Source: Hermatobates lingyangjiaoensis (lineage: Eukaryota; Arthropoda; Insecta; Hemiptera; Hermatobatidae). From it: a stretch of 64,000 bases of DNA. The DNA lies in contig JAPFBL010000309.1 in NCBI GenBank assembly GCA_026182355.1, forward strand, positions 372,001 to 436,000, in the 5' to 3' direction. The stretch's first letter is position 1. Each line of letters starts with the position of its first letter. The notes under the pieces are model-generated. The model was given only the letters and a program-made list of their open reading frames with translations, was not told the origin of the DNA and did not search any database. Of this stretch, positions 23,513-35,820 are shown in pieces. Position numbers and translations under genes: made by a program.

Positions 23513-23990
23513 GAGTTCGAGATTAACAAAGAGCAACACACAAAGTAGGGAAACACACTTACAGACTCAAATTTTCGGGTAATCCGTCTTCAGGAGAAAA
23601 GAGAATGGGAGACCAAGCACGTTGTAGGCGCAACGGCAAGTAACCAACCCGGCAACCGCCAGTGCTGTCAACCGTACCCGGTCTTAAAGTATAAAATTAG
23701 GAGAAGATATAAACAGAAGCTCAGATAAGCAGTACTGGTTGGGTAAAACTATAAGTAGGTGAAAAATTATAAACAATATAAGATAAAAACAAACTATAAG
23801 AAACAAAAATAATGATAGAGAAAAGAAGAAAAAATACATAAATAAATAAAAATAAATACAATACAAAAAACTTGCATTGGTTGTTTTAGTAAATAAAAGA
23901 TAGAGACTGAATAAAAGGGTAAGTATGGGAAACTAGTTAAGAATAAGAATTTAGAAAAATAAAATAGGATAAAACAAACTAGTAGTAAGT
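23512..23990 (-). mobile_element. PLE family D tail with pyrimidine-rich untranslated region
   Basis: On the minus strand the 3' end lies at 23512 and carries the hook CTGAAGACGGATTACCCGAA followed by TTTGAGTCTGTAAGTGTGTT. Upstream lies a GGTTGCCGGGTTGGTTACTT region, then about 290 bp almost free of G on the coding strand (purine-rich as printed). Similar T/C-rich stretches precede the hooks at 38270-38800 and 43585-43990, so I take this as the element's 3' untranslated region. A 60-codon Phe/Leu/Ile-rich frame here is an artefact of that composition. Confidence 0.6.
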
Positions 23991-23999
23991 GAAGAAGAC

Positions 24000-24106
24000 T
24001 TATATATTAGTCTTCTTATATATTAGTAAGTAATTAATTAGTAAGTAATTAATTAGTAATTTAGTAGTAAGTTAATTAGTAAGTAATCTTATATTAGTAA
24101 GTAATC
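24000..24106 (+). repeat. TTAGTAAGTAATTAA-type tandem repeat
   Basis: Irregular tandem copies of a 15-16 bp unit (TTAGTAAGTAATTAAT), running directly into (TA)n. Confidence 0.8.
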
Positions 24107-24109
24107 TAT

Positions 24110-24156
<47 letters not shown>
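24107..24156. repeat. (TA)n tract
   Basis: A long TA tract with one phase change. It borders the fold-back at 24157-24398 on its left. Confidence 0.95.
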
Positions 24157-24159
<3 letters not shown>

Positions 24160-24398
24160 CGATGAAAATACGATCCGAAATGGACAAATACACTTCAATG
24201 TACATAAAGAAACACAGAGAAATTAAAAACACAAACTTACAGTCTCTGATTTGGAGACGGAGTTGGAGACCCAGCCGTCTCTGTACCAGTGCGCTTGGTT
24301 TCCCTCTCTTATCTGTCCTGAAGACGGTTCAACCGAAAATTAGAGACTGTAAGTTTGTGTTTTTAATTTCTTTGTGTTTCTTTATGTACATTGAAGTT
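24157..24398. mobile_element. PLE family D fold-back
   Basis: Left arm 24188-24250 and right arm 24335-24396 are inverted copies. CTTCAATGTACATAAAGAAA on the left is the reverse complement of the right end, and both hold AAACACAAACTTACAGTCTC or its complement. The right copy has the complete hook (CTGAAGACGGTTCAACCGAA at 24321). Arms face outward to (TA)n tracts on both sides. A 94-codon ORF across the palindrome (24162-24446) has no known domain and I do not regard it as a gene. Confidence 0.8.
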
Positions 24399-24412
24399 TA
24401 TATATATATATA
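24399..24412. repeat. (TA)n tract between convergent PLE tails
   Basis: Family D plus-strand tail on its left, family B minus-strand tail on its right. Confidence 0.85.
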
Positions 24413-24560
24413 CCAATTAAATGAAACGATTTTACAAACTAAATAAACTATATTGACACAAAGAACAGTCAGAAATGAAACAGAAACTCACTTCTATATT
24501 TCGATCTCCTCGTCATCAGGAATATAGAAACGAGTCTCTCCGCAGTCAGACAACGACTCC
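24413..24560 (-). mobile_element. PLE family B tail
   Basis: On the minus strand: TTCCTGATGACGAGGAGATC-GAAATATAG, then AGTGAGTTTCTGTTTCATTT. It matches the tails at 39274 and 42423 (AGAAACTTACTACTATATTT, AATGGAAACGAG). Its TTCTATATT and AATATAGAA also form a 9-bp inverted pair around the hook. No coding part is attached. Confidence 0.6.
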
Positions 24561-27100
24561 ATTATAATGAAGTTCATATTGATGTGCAAAGATGTTTTCC
24601 AGATGTTAATATGAGATTCGGGACAATTATATCTGAGTCAACGGAGGGAAAACAATGTTATACTAGCTAGCTGGTGTTATACAAAAGAGAGGTGTTTAAA
24701 ATAGCAGAAAATGAAAATAGTGTTTCACAATAAGCATAATGTGTTATTTTCTTTAACATTTCCTTCATAATGGAAATGAGTTTCACTGAATCAAATGCAA
24801 AATTCATTACCTTTTATAGCAATGTACAACTCTTTTTTACATTAATAGTATATTCGTTGTTGCAAAGAGAATTTTACTCGAAAAAAGGTGAAAAAAATAG
24901 GAAAATGTAATACTGGATTTAAGTAATAAGAGATGTGAAAAGATAATTTGTCTTTTTAGTGACAAGGTTCTAACGAGATTAGAGAAGGCTGGACCAAAGC
25001 AACCTTACATAAAGCAATTAAGAATTTTGGAATAACCGTCACGAGTGGGAACGGAATAGAGGAAAGACATTAAGCGAAATGAGGGGGCGTTATTTATTTG
25101 TACTGCACTGCACATAACAAAGTTCCCTTTTATTACTCCGATATGAAAATCTAGAGTATATTCGTATAACTTTTTATTAAGAGATTAAGCAAGCCATAAC
25201 ATTAACGTTAATACAGCCCAGTCAAGTATTATTCTCGCTTGCATTGATTTTTCTTGGCTCTATTTCCTTGATTACATTTCTTTGAAAGTCTCTTTATGCG
25301 GCCCAAATGAATATTTTGTTTTTTCATGCCCTATTAAATAACAATATTATTTCCGTTTCTATGGTAACGTGTTTTTTTTTTAAACCAACTACTAATAAAA
25401 TGAATATACACAAATAAGAAAGAAGAAATAAATTTGTTATATTCCTATCTAATAGTAGTATTGTAATCGTATTTAATATAACCAAAATAAAAATCCATCC
25501 GTTGGTTCACAGTCTAGACAAAATCAAAGTTACATTAATTTATTACTTAAAAAATTAGGATAACGCTAAGATATCTTCAACAAAAGATGATGTCTAAGTA
25601 AATATTAGTCCATTATACAAAAAAAAAAATTACAATAAACCAAATACACTAAACTGAAATTGAAGATAATTATACTGGAACGTATACTATACTTAATTAT
25701 TGTAAAAATCAAAGATTGCTGAATTGTTAGGCATATTTCAAAATTTAAATTTATATTTTATTATTATAAAATAATAGTATCATTTTATCAACTGGATCAG
25801 TAGTTTTAATAAATAAAAGGAGAAAAACGATTTATTAGTCAATGTGTGGATTATACGTTATCAACAACTTCTTGATTGATGAGCACATACTGTTTTCTGT
25901 AGATGTAAGACCGCACAACCACTTGAATACCTTCTGTGAAATAATATTGTGTAGAAATATTTACAATAGAAAAGAATAATTAAAGGTAGTATTTGCAACT
26001 AACGAATGGATATGTATTATACCAAAAAATGACCAACTGAATAACAGCAAAAGAAATGATAGAAAATAAGGGAATGATATTAAATAAAGTAAAGCAAACA
26101 TGTTTAAGTATAATAGAAACGAATCAAGCAAAACTGTCCGAATATTTTGTGGAAAGGGGTTGTAATAAGGATTTTATACCACAGGTTTGGAGGAATGCAG
26201 AGTTTGGGTAACATTACAGTTTCGTCATCTTGTATCCAATTCATATCTTTCCAAAGGAGATTGAAAACAGAGATGGTTATTTCTAAATTTTAAATTTAGT
26301 TATCACTAGATATTAAAGCGTTAAATAATAATAACAGTAACAAAAAGAACTATTTACAGAATATACTCTCGGAGGAACAATAGATCTATAGGCAGTAGAT
26401 GTAAAAATATCCGAGTTATCATTGACTGAACGGCAGGGCTTCATCTATTGAAATTAACTTAAAATCAGAAAAAGAGAGCTTCATGGCGGAGATACGTATA
26501 TTTCGTGATGATATAATAATTATACTAGTAGAAATCCCTACGAAATTGCCGTTATTTACAAAAGAAACAATGAAACTATTTTTAATAAAAGCCATCAAGG
26601 AAGGCTTGTTTAATAGTTTAGTACATTATAACTTAAAAGAATCTGCTTATTTTACCATCAAGGTTTACCTAACTGACCTGGTAAATTAAGAGGTTCTTCT
26701 CTTATTGATACTTTAATTATTGCGAGATTATCAATTGTCTTAATTCTTGGTAAGGCTCAATAATAACTCGTAGAAGAGAGCAGATTTTCATGAATTACTG
26801 ATTGATGTAATCAAATCATCAATGGTGATGATTGGTGTTGATCATGAATGATGATGGTCATGTAGAAAATAATGTAATTAGTACAATCACTTTTAGTGCT
26901 GTTGACCTCTAGAGTTTATAGGACAGACCAAGACAATTTTCCACTTACTTTCATATGTCGCAAACAAATACGTTTTATTTTCATTAGTGTAGATTATGCT
27001 TTATATCAATCCAACGAAATCTTCAGTTGTAACTTAAAGAACACTGTCTGAGAGAATTACAGAATAGGTTTTATCTTGATAGGTAGGAAAATTTTATTAT
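24561..27100. other. Unassigned AT-rich DNA
   Basis: No supported gene. A higher-complexity patch lies at 25180-25330. A 68-codon ORF at 26483-26689 (MAEIRIFRDDIIIIL) resembles nothing I know. Confidence 0.45.
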
Positions 27101-27767
27101 GTATTCACCAGTGACGTGCGGTGAGGTCCATGGCTGGCGAGGCACTGACTTCATCAAAATCCGATCTGTAAACATATGAAAAAAAAAAACTGCATGTAAT
27201 AATAAAAAACAGACAAAAAAAATGTTCTCTTTTGTCTGCAATCTACTCACTAGTGCCTCCAGTGTAAGGCGGGGGAACTGAGTGCCTCACCCGGCACCTT
27301 TTCTCGCAGCCGTTTTATGATCGCTCAGCACAAGAAACACGTTACACATACATACAGTTTTCGACAAAAACACTATACATTATATTCACCAGCTAAACTA
27401 TAGAAATGTAGTTTATATAGCAAATGTATCTGAACATTTTAATAGCGACATGGAAAGAGACAGTAATCGGTTCACTGCGTAGCATGCAGTACAGTTAGCC
27501 GAGTCATTGCGCGATGCCTGGTGAGGCTCAGCTGAGTGGTGCCTTACCGCACGTCTCTTCTCATCATTTGAACCATAAATATGGAAAAATCGAATAAAAA
27601 ATACCTTATAACTGGTTTAGTTAGCAGCAAAATTACTTTATAGTAAAAATCAAAGATAAATACAATAATTACATTTATTTTTTTGAATTTACATTTCTTT
27701 CTCTCCATGACGACAGGTGAGGCACAGCCTCACTTGCCTCCCCTGACTGCACGTCACTGGTATTCAC
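27101..27767. mobile_element. Non-autonomous hAT element (MITE) with 8-bp target duplication
   Basis: The element itself is 27109-27759 (651 bp). Its ends are CAGTGACGTGC... and ...GCACGTCACTG, perfect 11-bp inverted repeats of hAT type. It is flanked by the 8-bp direct repeat GTATTCAC (27101-27108 and 27760-27767), the length hAT transposases produce. Subterminal GTGAGGC/GCCTCAC motifs repeat in both orientations, as expected for transposase binding sites. It is more GC-rich than its surroundings and has no transposase ORF, so it depended on an autonomous partner. It landed at the left edge of the PLE fold-back that follows, so it is younger than that PLE. Confidence 0.93.
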
Positions 27768-28093
27768 CATAAGGATTTAATTTTACAATGCGTTTCAACA
27801 CTTAGTGTTCATGGTCAGGTAAATCTACAATATGAACATAAAAATGTTTGAAAATCTATGAATTTAATTAAGGAACAAACCAAAATTTGAACTAAAATAA
27901 AAACATAAAGGAGTTACATACCTACCTTAGTAAGGCAGTGTTCAGTGTTTCTTTTATTTCAGTAAAAATTTAGGTTTTTCCTTTTATTTAACTTCAAAAC
28001 TTTGTATTGTTTGTTGTGTTTGTATTGTAGATATACTTGCTGATGAAAACTAAGTGTTCAAAAAGCGTTCTAAAATAAAATCCTTATGGTGGA
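27768..28093. mobile_element. PLE fold-back with hooks on both arms
   Basis: Left arm: CATAAGGATTTAATTTTACA...GTTTCAACACTTAGTGTTCA. Right arm: GATGAAAACTAAGTGTTC...TAAAATAAAATCCTTATGG. These are inverted, roughly 80 percent identical by eye, with about 220 bp between them. The minus-strand left copy has the hook CTGACCATGAACAC-TAA-GTGTTGAAACG. The right copy has CTGATGA...GTGTTCAAAAAG, a decayed version. The tails point outward. The spacer shows no clear coding sequence. Confidence 0.65.
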
Positions 28094-29763
28094 GGCTTAC
28101 CATTACATTTTCCTTCATTCCCATAAGTAAGCTCCACACAATAACTGCTTGCATAGCTCGTAAGGTTTCAATATACTCTAAACAACCAGTATTGATAGAA
28201 ACCAATAAAGTATTGTCTGGTTTACCTCAAATTATTGAAAATAGTGCTACACATGCTTTCTATATTAGGGTAACAGGGTAATTAAGTATTTGGTACCCTG
28301 GTGGAATCAAGACACTAATGATAAAGAGCTACTAATTATAAGAAAAGGACACTTAGAAGATGGAATAGATATTCTAAATTTTAAGAACATGGTGATTTAT
28401 GATTCCATCAAGTAGAGCTATGATCAGCGTATTACTGAAATGAAAAAATTGTAAAATAGCAACATTAATCATAGTTATTGAGCGTAGAATGTACTTAACA
28501 TTTACTGGCCTAGATGAGATACTGACGGTTATGACCTCAAATTCTCGAAATGGAGACGGTACTACATTCCAATTAGGTTTGTCAACAATAGAATCAAACC
28601 CAAGAATATCGGTTTGAAAAATAAGTTGGTATAATTTTCATTTTCAATTACCTCGTTAAAATATGCTTTAAGCAAAATGAAAGGCACCTTTTTGAGAATT
28701 GACGACGTTCTATATTGCGTTATTTGCAACTAACCTGAAAGTGTGTTAAAACAGACAAACTTTCTTGTTTATGTATACGTCTTTTTTGATGGGGTAATTA
28801 TTTTCTGTGCAGAAAAACAACATCAGTAAATTTCAATCCCAGATAGAAGAGAATAATTGAAGTATTTATTCATGTTTAGAGATGTGAGTTTCTAGAGTTG
28901 TAGTAGCTATTCTAGGTAGTGATGTAGGTGGAGGTGGAGTCTCCTCTACACCACTGACTTCGATGTAAAAGATGAGAAGGGAATAGCGGGGAAAAAGAGA
29001 AGCAAATACCTGACAAGGATGCGTATCTAATTAGAGGAGGGATGTTGAAAAGGACAAGTTAGTCAGAGGGTGACATTCTGAAAGACGACGCTCATGTGGC
29101 TCGCCACCCCCTGTGGCTCGCCACCCTTGTCACACACGCCCTTTCTCCACTCGCTATAATGTCACCGCTTCAAACCACACTTTCCAGACAAACGCTCTGA
29201 TTCTTACACAACCTCCCACCACTTAGACTGCATATTTCATATATCCAGAAAACAATTGTATCATAAAACTTTCTAAATTTTTCACAAACTAAAATAATTA
29301 ACTTTATTTAATTTTTTTAACAAATTATGAAATTATGAGAGTATTAATGAGTTCAGTTTTGAAAAATTATAATTGCCACTTTTTTTATTCTATCATAACA
29401 AGCATATGCAATAAAAATTGTGTATTTTCTTCACTGCTCTAAAAAAATTATTTGGTTGTAATCCCAAATACCAAACAATACTGAATTAATTCTAACTGGC
29501 AAACCATAAGTGAAGGTCAGATAATAATCCCGGTAATCAGGATAGATTAGTGTTGATAGGATTACCAACTCTATTACAAATAACCATCAGGCACCTCTCA
29601 GAATCAAATAATTAAAATATAAAACTGCAAGCAGAACCTCGCAGTACGAGTTTGATTCGTTCCTAATAGAGCTCTTATTGTAATTTACTCCTATTAGGAA
29701 GATATTTTTTTACATTGAAAATAATATCAAAAGAAATTATACATTCCATCCCCAAAATGCTTG
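28094..29763. other. Unassigned DNA with a GC-richer patch
   Basis: No gene supported. 28910-29230 is more GC-rich and holds a direct duplication of TGTGGCTCGCCACCC (29097-29127, itself partly palindromic). It might be a decayed element or a regulatory patch. Confidence 0.4.
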
Positions 29764-31208
29764 TTTTTACTTTACTATAAGTAAAGTATAGTGATCGTTA
29801 AAAAATTCGGTCTTCAGATTTTGACGGAAATAAACCTTTTGAGGTCCCAAAAGTCATCTTTATGAAGTTTTATTGATGATATTTGTGATGTGTGTGTTGT
29901 TTTTTTGGGTGGTTGGTTAAGTATGAGTCCAAAGCTTGTGGCCACGCTACGGGCAAGAATCTCTGATGGGTCAAATTGATATTTTATCCAAAAATGGGGC
30001 TTATAGTGTAGATGCACCTTTATAGTTTGAGAGCAATTATGGATGATGAAAAAGTACTTTTTTTGGCCAAAAACCTGTTTTCAGTCACTATTTTTTTTCT
30101 CCTAAACCACTAATTCTAGAGTCTTGATGTTTTGGCATTATCGTTACGGCTACAAATGAAATAAACGAAAAATACCCTCAGATTTTTAAATCAACAAGAA
30201 AAATATTATTTCTTCAATAAAATGTAAAAATTCTTGAACAAAACTTAATATCAGTTGTAAATTATTTTCTGTTTATAAAACATTTTATCATTATATAATA
30301 TTGAAGTTTGAGGAATGGACTGTTTCCACAAGAAACATGACTTATGTTTGTTGACAAATATCCAATTTTTTCACTATACCAATCTAATTGTTCTTAACTA
30401 TTATATTTAAAAATTAGAAGGCTCATCTATAAAAGTTTTAAAATATAATGAATAGCATGCTCTGACTTTGATTTGAGTACGCAAGACTGGCTGATTAATA
30501 ATGTTTTTTCTCAATATACATTCACAGCAACCTTATAACAGAGTACAACACTCGATCAGAGTAAATGATCAGGTATATATAATTTTTGACATAGGGGAAG
30601 GAACGTGATTTATTTCTATTTTACTAAGAAGCCATAAAATTCCCCGTATAATAATTCTATAGAAGATCAAAAATGATAAACATGACTAGAAACTGAGAAC
30701 ATTTTTGAATAATAATAAATGTAATTATCCTACATCTTCAATTAAAAATTATCTGACAAGGGCGTTTATCTAAGATTTTTCTGGTATTTTTAGACAAAAT
30801 AAGAATATTGTAATGTTTTAAATGGGAAAATTTCTGTTGAATATTCAGTGTAGAAAGAGGTGAGAAGGTAAACTATGTCAGAGATCTACTCGCTATTGGA
30901 ACAAAAGCCATGTTCTTCTGTAAGATATTATTTCGTAACAGGAGAAAAACTTTCGCTTTTCAAAAATGTTTTTGTTGTTAGTTGTACTGATGATATGATA
31001 TAGATCATTGGTGTGATATACAAAAATAAGCATGTATATTAATAAGTGGATCAATGACTACCTGTAGTACATCTAGGAATGAAAGACTAATAAACATCTC
31101 CCATTTAGACATTTGTATTATACCGAAATGGAACATTTTATATTATATACCCAAGAAGTATAATATTATGTTTGCCTATAGTAAAGTTGAGTGTAGGCCA
31201 CTACAGAT
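29764..31208 (+). repeat. Repeat X, long copy 3
   Basis: It opens with the same palindrome (ACTTTACT-ATA-AGTAAAGT) and ATAGTGATCGT as the other long copies. It has the CTAGAGT...TTTGGCATTATC block in the middle and ends TATAGTAAAGTTGAGTGTAG-GCCACTACAGAT. It is more diverged, lacks the (TGGG)n expansion, but keeps about 100 bp near the right end that copy 1 has lost. TATAGTAAAGT at 31177-31187 is the exact reverse complement of the opening ACTTTACTATA. Confidence 0.7.
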
Positions 31209-33231
31209 TTTTAAAGAGAAAATGTGAATTCAAAAATTTAAACAATACTGTACATGTAATATGTATAATATTACTTGAACAATAAGTATGTACAATAATT
31301 ACTCATGTTTTACTAATATTCTAAACTTAAAACTGAGACCATCTAGGCGTGAGGAAGACGCTCCTGCTAAGAATTTTTACTCATCCTACGAGACAAAAAT
31401 TCTTTCGTATATCTGCTCAGAAGGCAAATTGCACGTACTACTTTGTTCACTTGTTCGTACTCCTGCACTACAAGGTTTTACTGTGGTTGTAATTAAATTA
31501 AGGAATAATAGGTTTGCCTTTTTCTTTCTAATGACATTGCATTGGTACATAAGTTCTAATTTCCAAAAGACTTATATACTAATCACATATCCTATCGGTG
31601 CTGATCAATCAAATGTTCCATGTAGCAAATAAAAACAATAAATGATTTTCCATTATATTTTCAAGTTCAAAATTACTTGTTTATTAACTATGACATGTAA
31701 TTAACTTAATTATGGCAGTTGGTTAAAAAAGAATCAGTCGTTTAATTCATAAAATATAATTATTTGAATCCTGTCTAAAGAATGTTTTTTAAATGTTTTT
31801 CTAAAATCAGAATACATTTTTAAAATGATATAATTTAGTTAGTATTGGCTTGATATTGTTCTGTATCACAATACAAAAGGTCTTTGAAATCAATCATCAA
31901 GTTCATTATTAATTAATTATTTTTAGAAGTGCTATGCTAAGTTAAAGTTGATAGGAAATTTAGCTTATGATCGACCGAAAAGTTGCGTAGGTGTGTTCCA
32001 TTAAAACTTGTAAATTAATTTGGATTTGATTTACAGGCGTGAGTCTAAATGAGCCATTAGCCGAGAGAACAACTTCCTTTGTGACTTTTGGCGCTCCTAC
32101 ATTATATAGCAATTACAAATTAACGCTAGCGTTTTCGATAATATATTGTTAATATTAATTTATCATTCAATATTAGTGATATAAACAGTTTTATAGAACT
32201 ACTGGTAATATTATCAAAAGTGTGCTCAATTATATAATATTATTATACAATTTTTGTTATACCTTATGAATCTCTGTTGTAGCCATCCAACCAGTTTAAA
32301 TGTAGTTCGTCTTGAAGTAGAACTCCTGCTGATATTCAAGGAGCCCTACCTGAAAATGAAGTATATTCGAAAAACGTTTTACGTTTTTACAACGTAGAAT
32401 TACTTCCAACATTGTTATATGAATCCGCTTTACTTAAGATGCTTTATTGCAAACTAGTTGGTGACTACAACTATTTACTGTGTAAGACGAAACTGTACAA
32501 TAATGAGAATGTGTACTAACCTCTGTGGTACTGAAAATTTACATGTAACTTAAACTAATGAAAATAAAATAGAGTAGTACACAAATTATGGAGATGTTAA
32601 TAAGAAAGTTTGATAACATATAAATTGTGGAAGGAAGTCAATTGAGTATAAAAACAAGAACTTAAAATTTAAGTTATATTTGAAAGATAATGTATTATTT
32701 ATATTGGTATATTATACCACTGTCTAATTATAAGTAAATTCAAAATTAAATAAATATTTTTATCAAAGAAAACTATATAAACTGTGGCTTTGAACAGTTG
32801 AACGTTTCCGCCAGTACGTTATAATTTACATTAATTTTGTGCTGCTACCTAGGTACCATTGACAAAGCTGTCTTCAGTGTGAATGTTTGGTTATAAATTT
32901 GTTGTATGTAAATTAACTTTACTTAGAACAACTTTATTCATAGATTAGAATTGATGAAAATATTCTATTTTATTGAATATTTTGTCAATTGAAATACATG
33001 TTTTTACAATAATGTGTGACAATCAGATATGAAATGTGTTATATTCCAAAACATCATGCACTATTGTATCCACATATTTGAATTTACTTTATTGACTGAT
33101 GATTTTAGAAATGATGAGAGGTTTTATGGTTGTGACCAAATATATTTTGAAATATTGCTGTAGCGAAAATCAATTTATGAATTAATAAATCTGAAAATAT
33201 TTTATATATCATGCTAAACTAAACATAAATA
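31209..33231. other. Unassigned AT-rich DNA
   Basis: A 114-codon ORF at 31288-31632 shows no family resemblance and AT-driven composition. A complex patch at 32030-32130, after an acceptor-like TTTGATTTACAG, could be regulatory, but it has early stops. Confidence 0.45.
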
Positions 33232-33300
33232 TATAAAAACACAATTACAGTCCCTAGTTTTTGGTTAACCGTCTTCAAGAGGGAAAAGTTAGGGAAACTG
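33232..33300 (-). mobile_element. PLE family D tail remnant
   Basis: On the minus strand: CTTGAAGACGGTTAACCAAA then ACTAGGGACTGTAATTGTGT. It parallels the family D tails at 14006, 23512 and 24321. Sequence upstream on that strand (33300-33450) is not readable as coding. Confidence 0.5.
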
Positions 33301-35520
33301 AATGTACAACACAAAAAATGCTGGAAACCTAGAGTGTTGCTCTGTTAAAAAAAAAACTAGTTGACGCAGGATAGGCAAGAGATACGGCGAAGAAAGTTCA
33401 AATGTCTGGGAACCAAGAGGAGTAATTACAATGAGGAATAAAAGAAAGAGAATGTTACCTCTTATTATTGAAATTTTTAAGATTTGATCGAAATATAAAT
33501 GACAAGAAATCATTATGCCATTTACCTTTATTCAGGCATATTGTTAGTATCACTGAGGTCAGTATGATTGATATTAATAACAGAATAAACCTTATACGTC
33601 GTCCAATGATGGTGGGGTTTTCCGACTGGTTTCGGGGGATACCCATATTCGAAAGGAACTGACCTAAGGCGACTATGTAATGAATATCTATAATATATTT
33701 CCCTCTACTGTCTAGGTTTATTATTCCTATTTCACATTATTTAAAACAAAAGTTGATTAGTGAATCTTATTTGGTTTGATTCTTTTTCCACTATACACGT
33801 CGTTGCCAAGTCTTTCTAGTCGTCCTTTTATTTTCATTAATGATTTAAATAAAATATCGGTTTGGTGGTTTAATTTTTATTTATTAATTTATGCTGAATT
33901 TTGACTAGGTCATTCTAAACATTAATTTCATAACAAAAGCAATCATTTCTGACTAATATTACTATTGTTGTTATAATTTTTATTTTAACACCTATTGCTA
34001 TTGAGGTTTAAACCCTGCATGAATACACAAAAAGCAATATTGAGGTCTATTTTTGATCCAGCTCTCTTTTTAATCTAACCAAATTACAAAGGGGGCCAAC
34101 AACACTTGATGTCTCACTTCAAAGTCACCACGCCCAGTGTTTGGTGTTCTAACGAGAAACACTGAATTCAACATGGCTGGTATATTGTCTTTTTAATTAT
34201 TAATGATTATATTTATTGTTATCATTTATATTAGCAGTATTAACTGCAGTAATAAAAAATTCTGTTCTATTTGCCTTATGGGAGTTTCCTAGTAATTACT
34301 ATAAAAGTAATTTCTTTCAAAATTCAGTTATTAATTCTTGAATAATTCCTGATAACATGATTTTTAATATACTATCTGTGTCTCTTTAAGTATAGGCCGG
34401 TATATTATTGAATAGGAACTAAAGCCAATAACCGAAGTTTAGTAGCTGGTAGAGGACTTGACATATTTTCATGCTAACGATACAGCTATCTTAAATACGC
34501 AAGTTCCCTTTACAAAAGCTACGTGAAGAGGCATTTGACAATGTCTGTGTTTGGATGGGTTACACCAGGTGCTGTTAGAAAACCAAACAATAATGAGGAC
34601 ACTTTCGATCCTTGGAGAGAACGAAAAAAGGGATGCGTACTTAGTGGGCATAAGATTAAAGAAGAATTGTATGTCTGTGGTTGTTTTCTTATAATAATAC
34701 AGTTTTATAGGTCTACAAAGGTTTATTGGTTTAAAATGAAAACTGTTGAACCGAAATCCTGTTTTACTTTTTATTTTACCAATAAATATATAAGATTTAA
34801 ATCATTGATGCTGGAGTGAAAACGAGAGTTGGGATCAAATGAGATTGCTATAATACCTTGGTATTTTGCTCCAAAGTTGGAGTCAAAAAATTTTTAAAGC
34901 AATTAAACGGAACACAGTAGGGTTTGATTATATAGTTTATATGAATGAAAACTATTGATACGATTTGATCAAAACAAAAAGAAAATAACATTCTCAACTA
35001 AAGTTTTATACCTTGTAAATATAAACGACATAACAAATTAAAAGATATTTTAAAAAAAAATTGTAAATACTTTGTAACGTGACAAGGTGACAGAAGGTGG
35101 AAGTGAAATCAAAATGAGAAAAGATTAAATATAAAATGTGTCTAAGATATGGTGTACAATAAAAGTAGTAGAGAGGCAGTAGGCGGGACATAATTGAATG
35201 TAGTTGACAATGGGGCACGTCAAGTACACACCTCTGTTTGCCGCCTCTAATTCCAACCGTCTCCTCAATGGATCCCCTTCCATTTGACACCAAGTTATTT
35301 TCAATCGCAAAACTTCTATTTAGATATTCTTACCAACTTCTCATTTCACGCATTCACATAGATTTCTCATTATATTTCTTTCTAAGCCATAAATTGCTTT
35401 TGTACTTTTAATTGATCCTTTTGCTATCGCGGAGGCAAATCGGACTTTGTTCTTTAAATACAAAGTTATAAACAATTAAGCAAAACGTCTGAAGTTCTTA
35501 TGATGTTTAACTTATGTGGT
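33301..35520. other. Unassigned AT-rich DNA
   Basis: Overlapping short ORFs on both strands at 33289-33662 cancel each other as evidence. The 98-codon ORF at 34523-34819 opens with a protein-like stretch (FGWVTPGAVRKPNNNEDTFD) that I cannot match to any family. 35150-35300 is a little more complex. No gene is supported. Confidence 0.4.
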
Positions 35521-35820
35521 TTAGCAACCATGTATCTTAGTGGCTTCCACCCTTGTCTCTGATTGGTACTCATCAGGGTGGTGATGATGAGATGGGAAGT
35601 GAAATAATTTGAGCATGTCGTGCTTCAAAGAGGACGTGAAATAGTTTGTACCGGATCAGTACAATGTCTGGTACTCCTTAAACAGGCCCGCTCTAAATAC
35701 ACTTCAGGCAAGCAGAATTTAGGATTCTCAATATAGAAAGTTTTTTTGGGTGGTATTTCAAAGCGCCAATCATTGGCATATGTTCTCTGGTGGGATGTAA
35801 TGCTACTTAACCTAACTTAA
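35521..35820 (+). mobile_element. tRNA-derived SINE, diverged copy
   Basis: It shares the family landmarks in order: AATTTGAGCATGTCGTGCTT, CTGGTACTCCTTAAACAGG, GAATTTAGGATTCTCAATAT, TTTCAAAGCGCCAATCATTG and the tail TACTTAACCTAACTTAAC. The tRNA-like head is heavily altered (TTAGCAACC...TTAGTGG). Confidence 0.65.

Noticed and set aside
24162..24446. 94-codon ORF
   Set aside because: It lies across a PLE palindrome and TA tract (hence the IYIYIY ending). It has no family resemblance.
26483..26689. 68-codon ORF starting MAEIRIF
   Set aside because: Its length is within chance for this composition, and no domain or splice context was found.
31288..31632. 114-codon ORF
   Set aside because: No recognisable domain, homolog or supporting signals, and AT-driven residues toward the end. 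It is not enough for a gene call.
33289..33662. Three overlapping ORFs on both strands
   Set aside because: Mutual overlap on opposite strands and no family signature. One edge is a PLE tail.
34523..34819. 98-codon ORF with a protein-like first third
   Set aside because: GWVTPGAVRKPNNNEDTFDP looks coding-like, but the rest is AT-biased, the other strand is also open, and no family matches.
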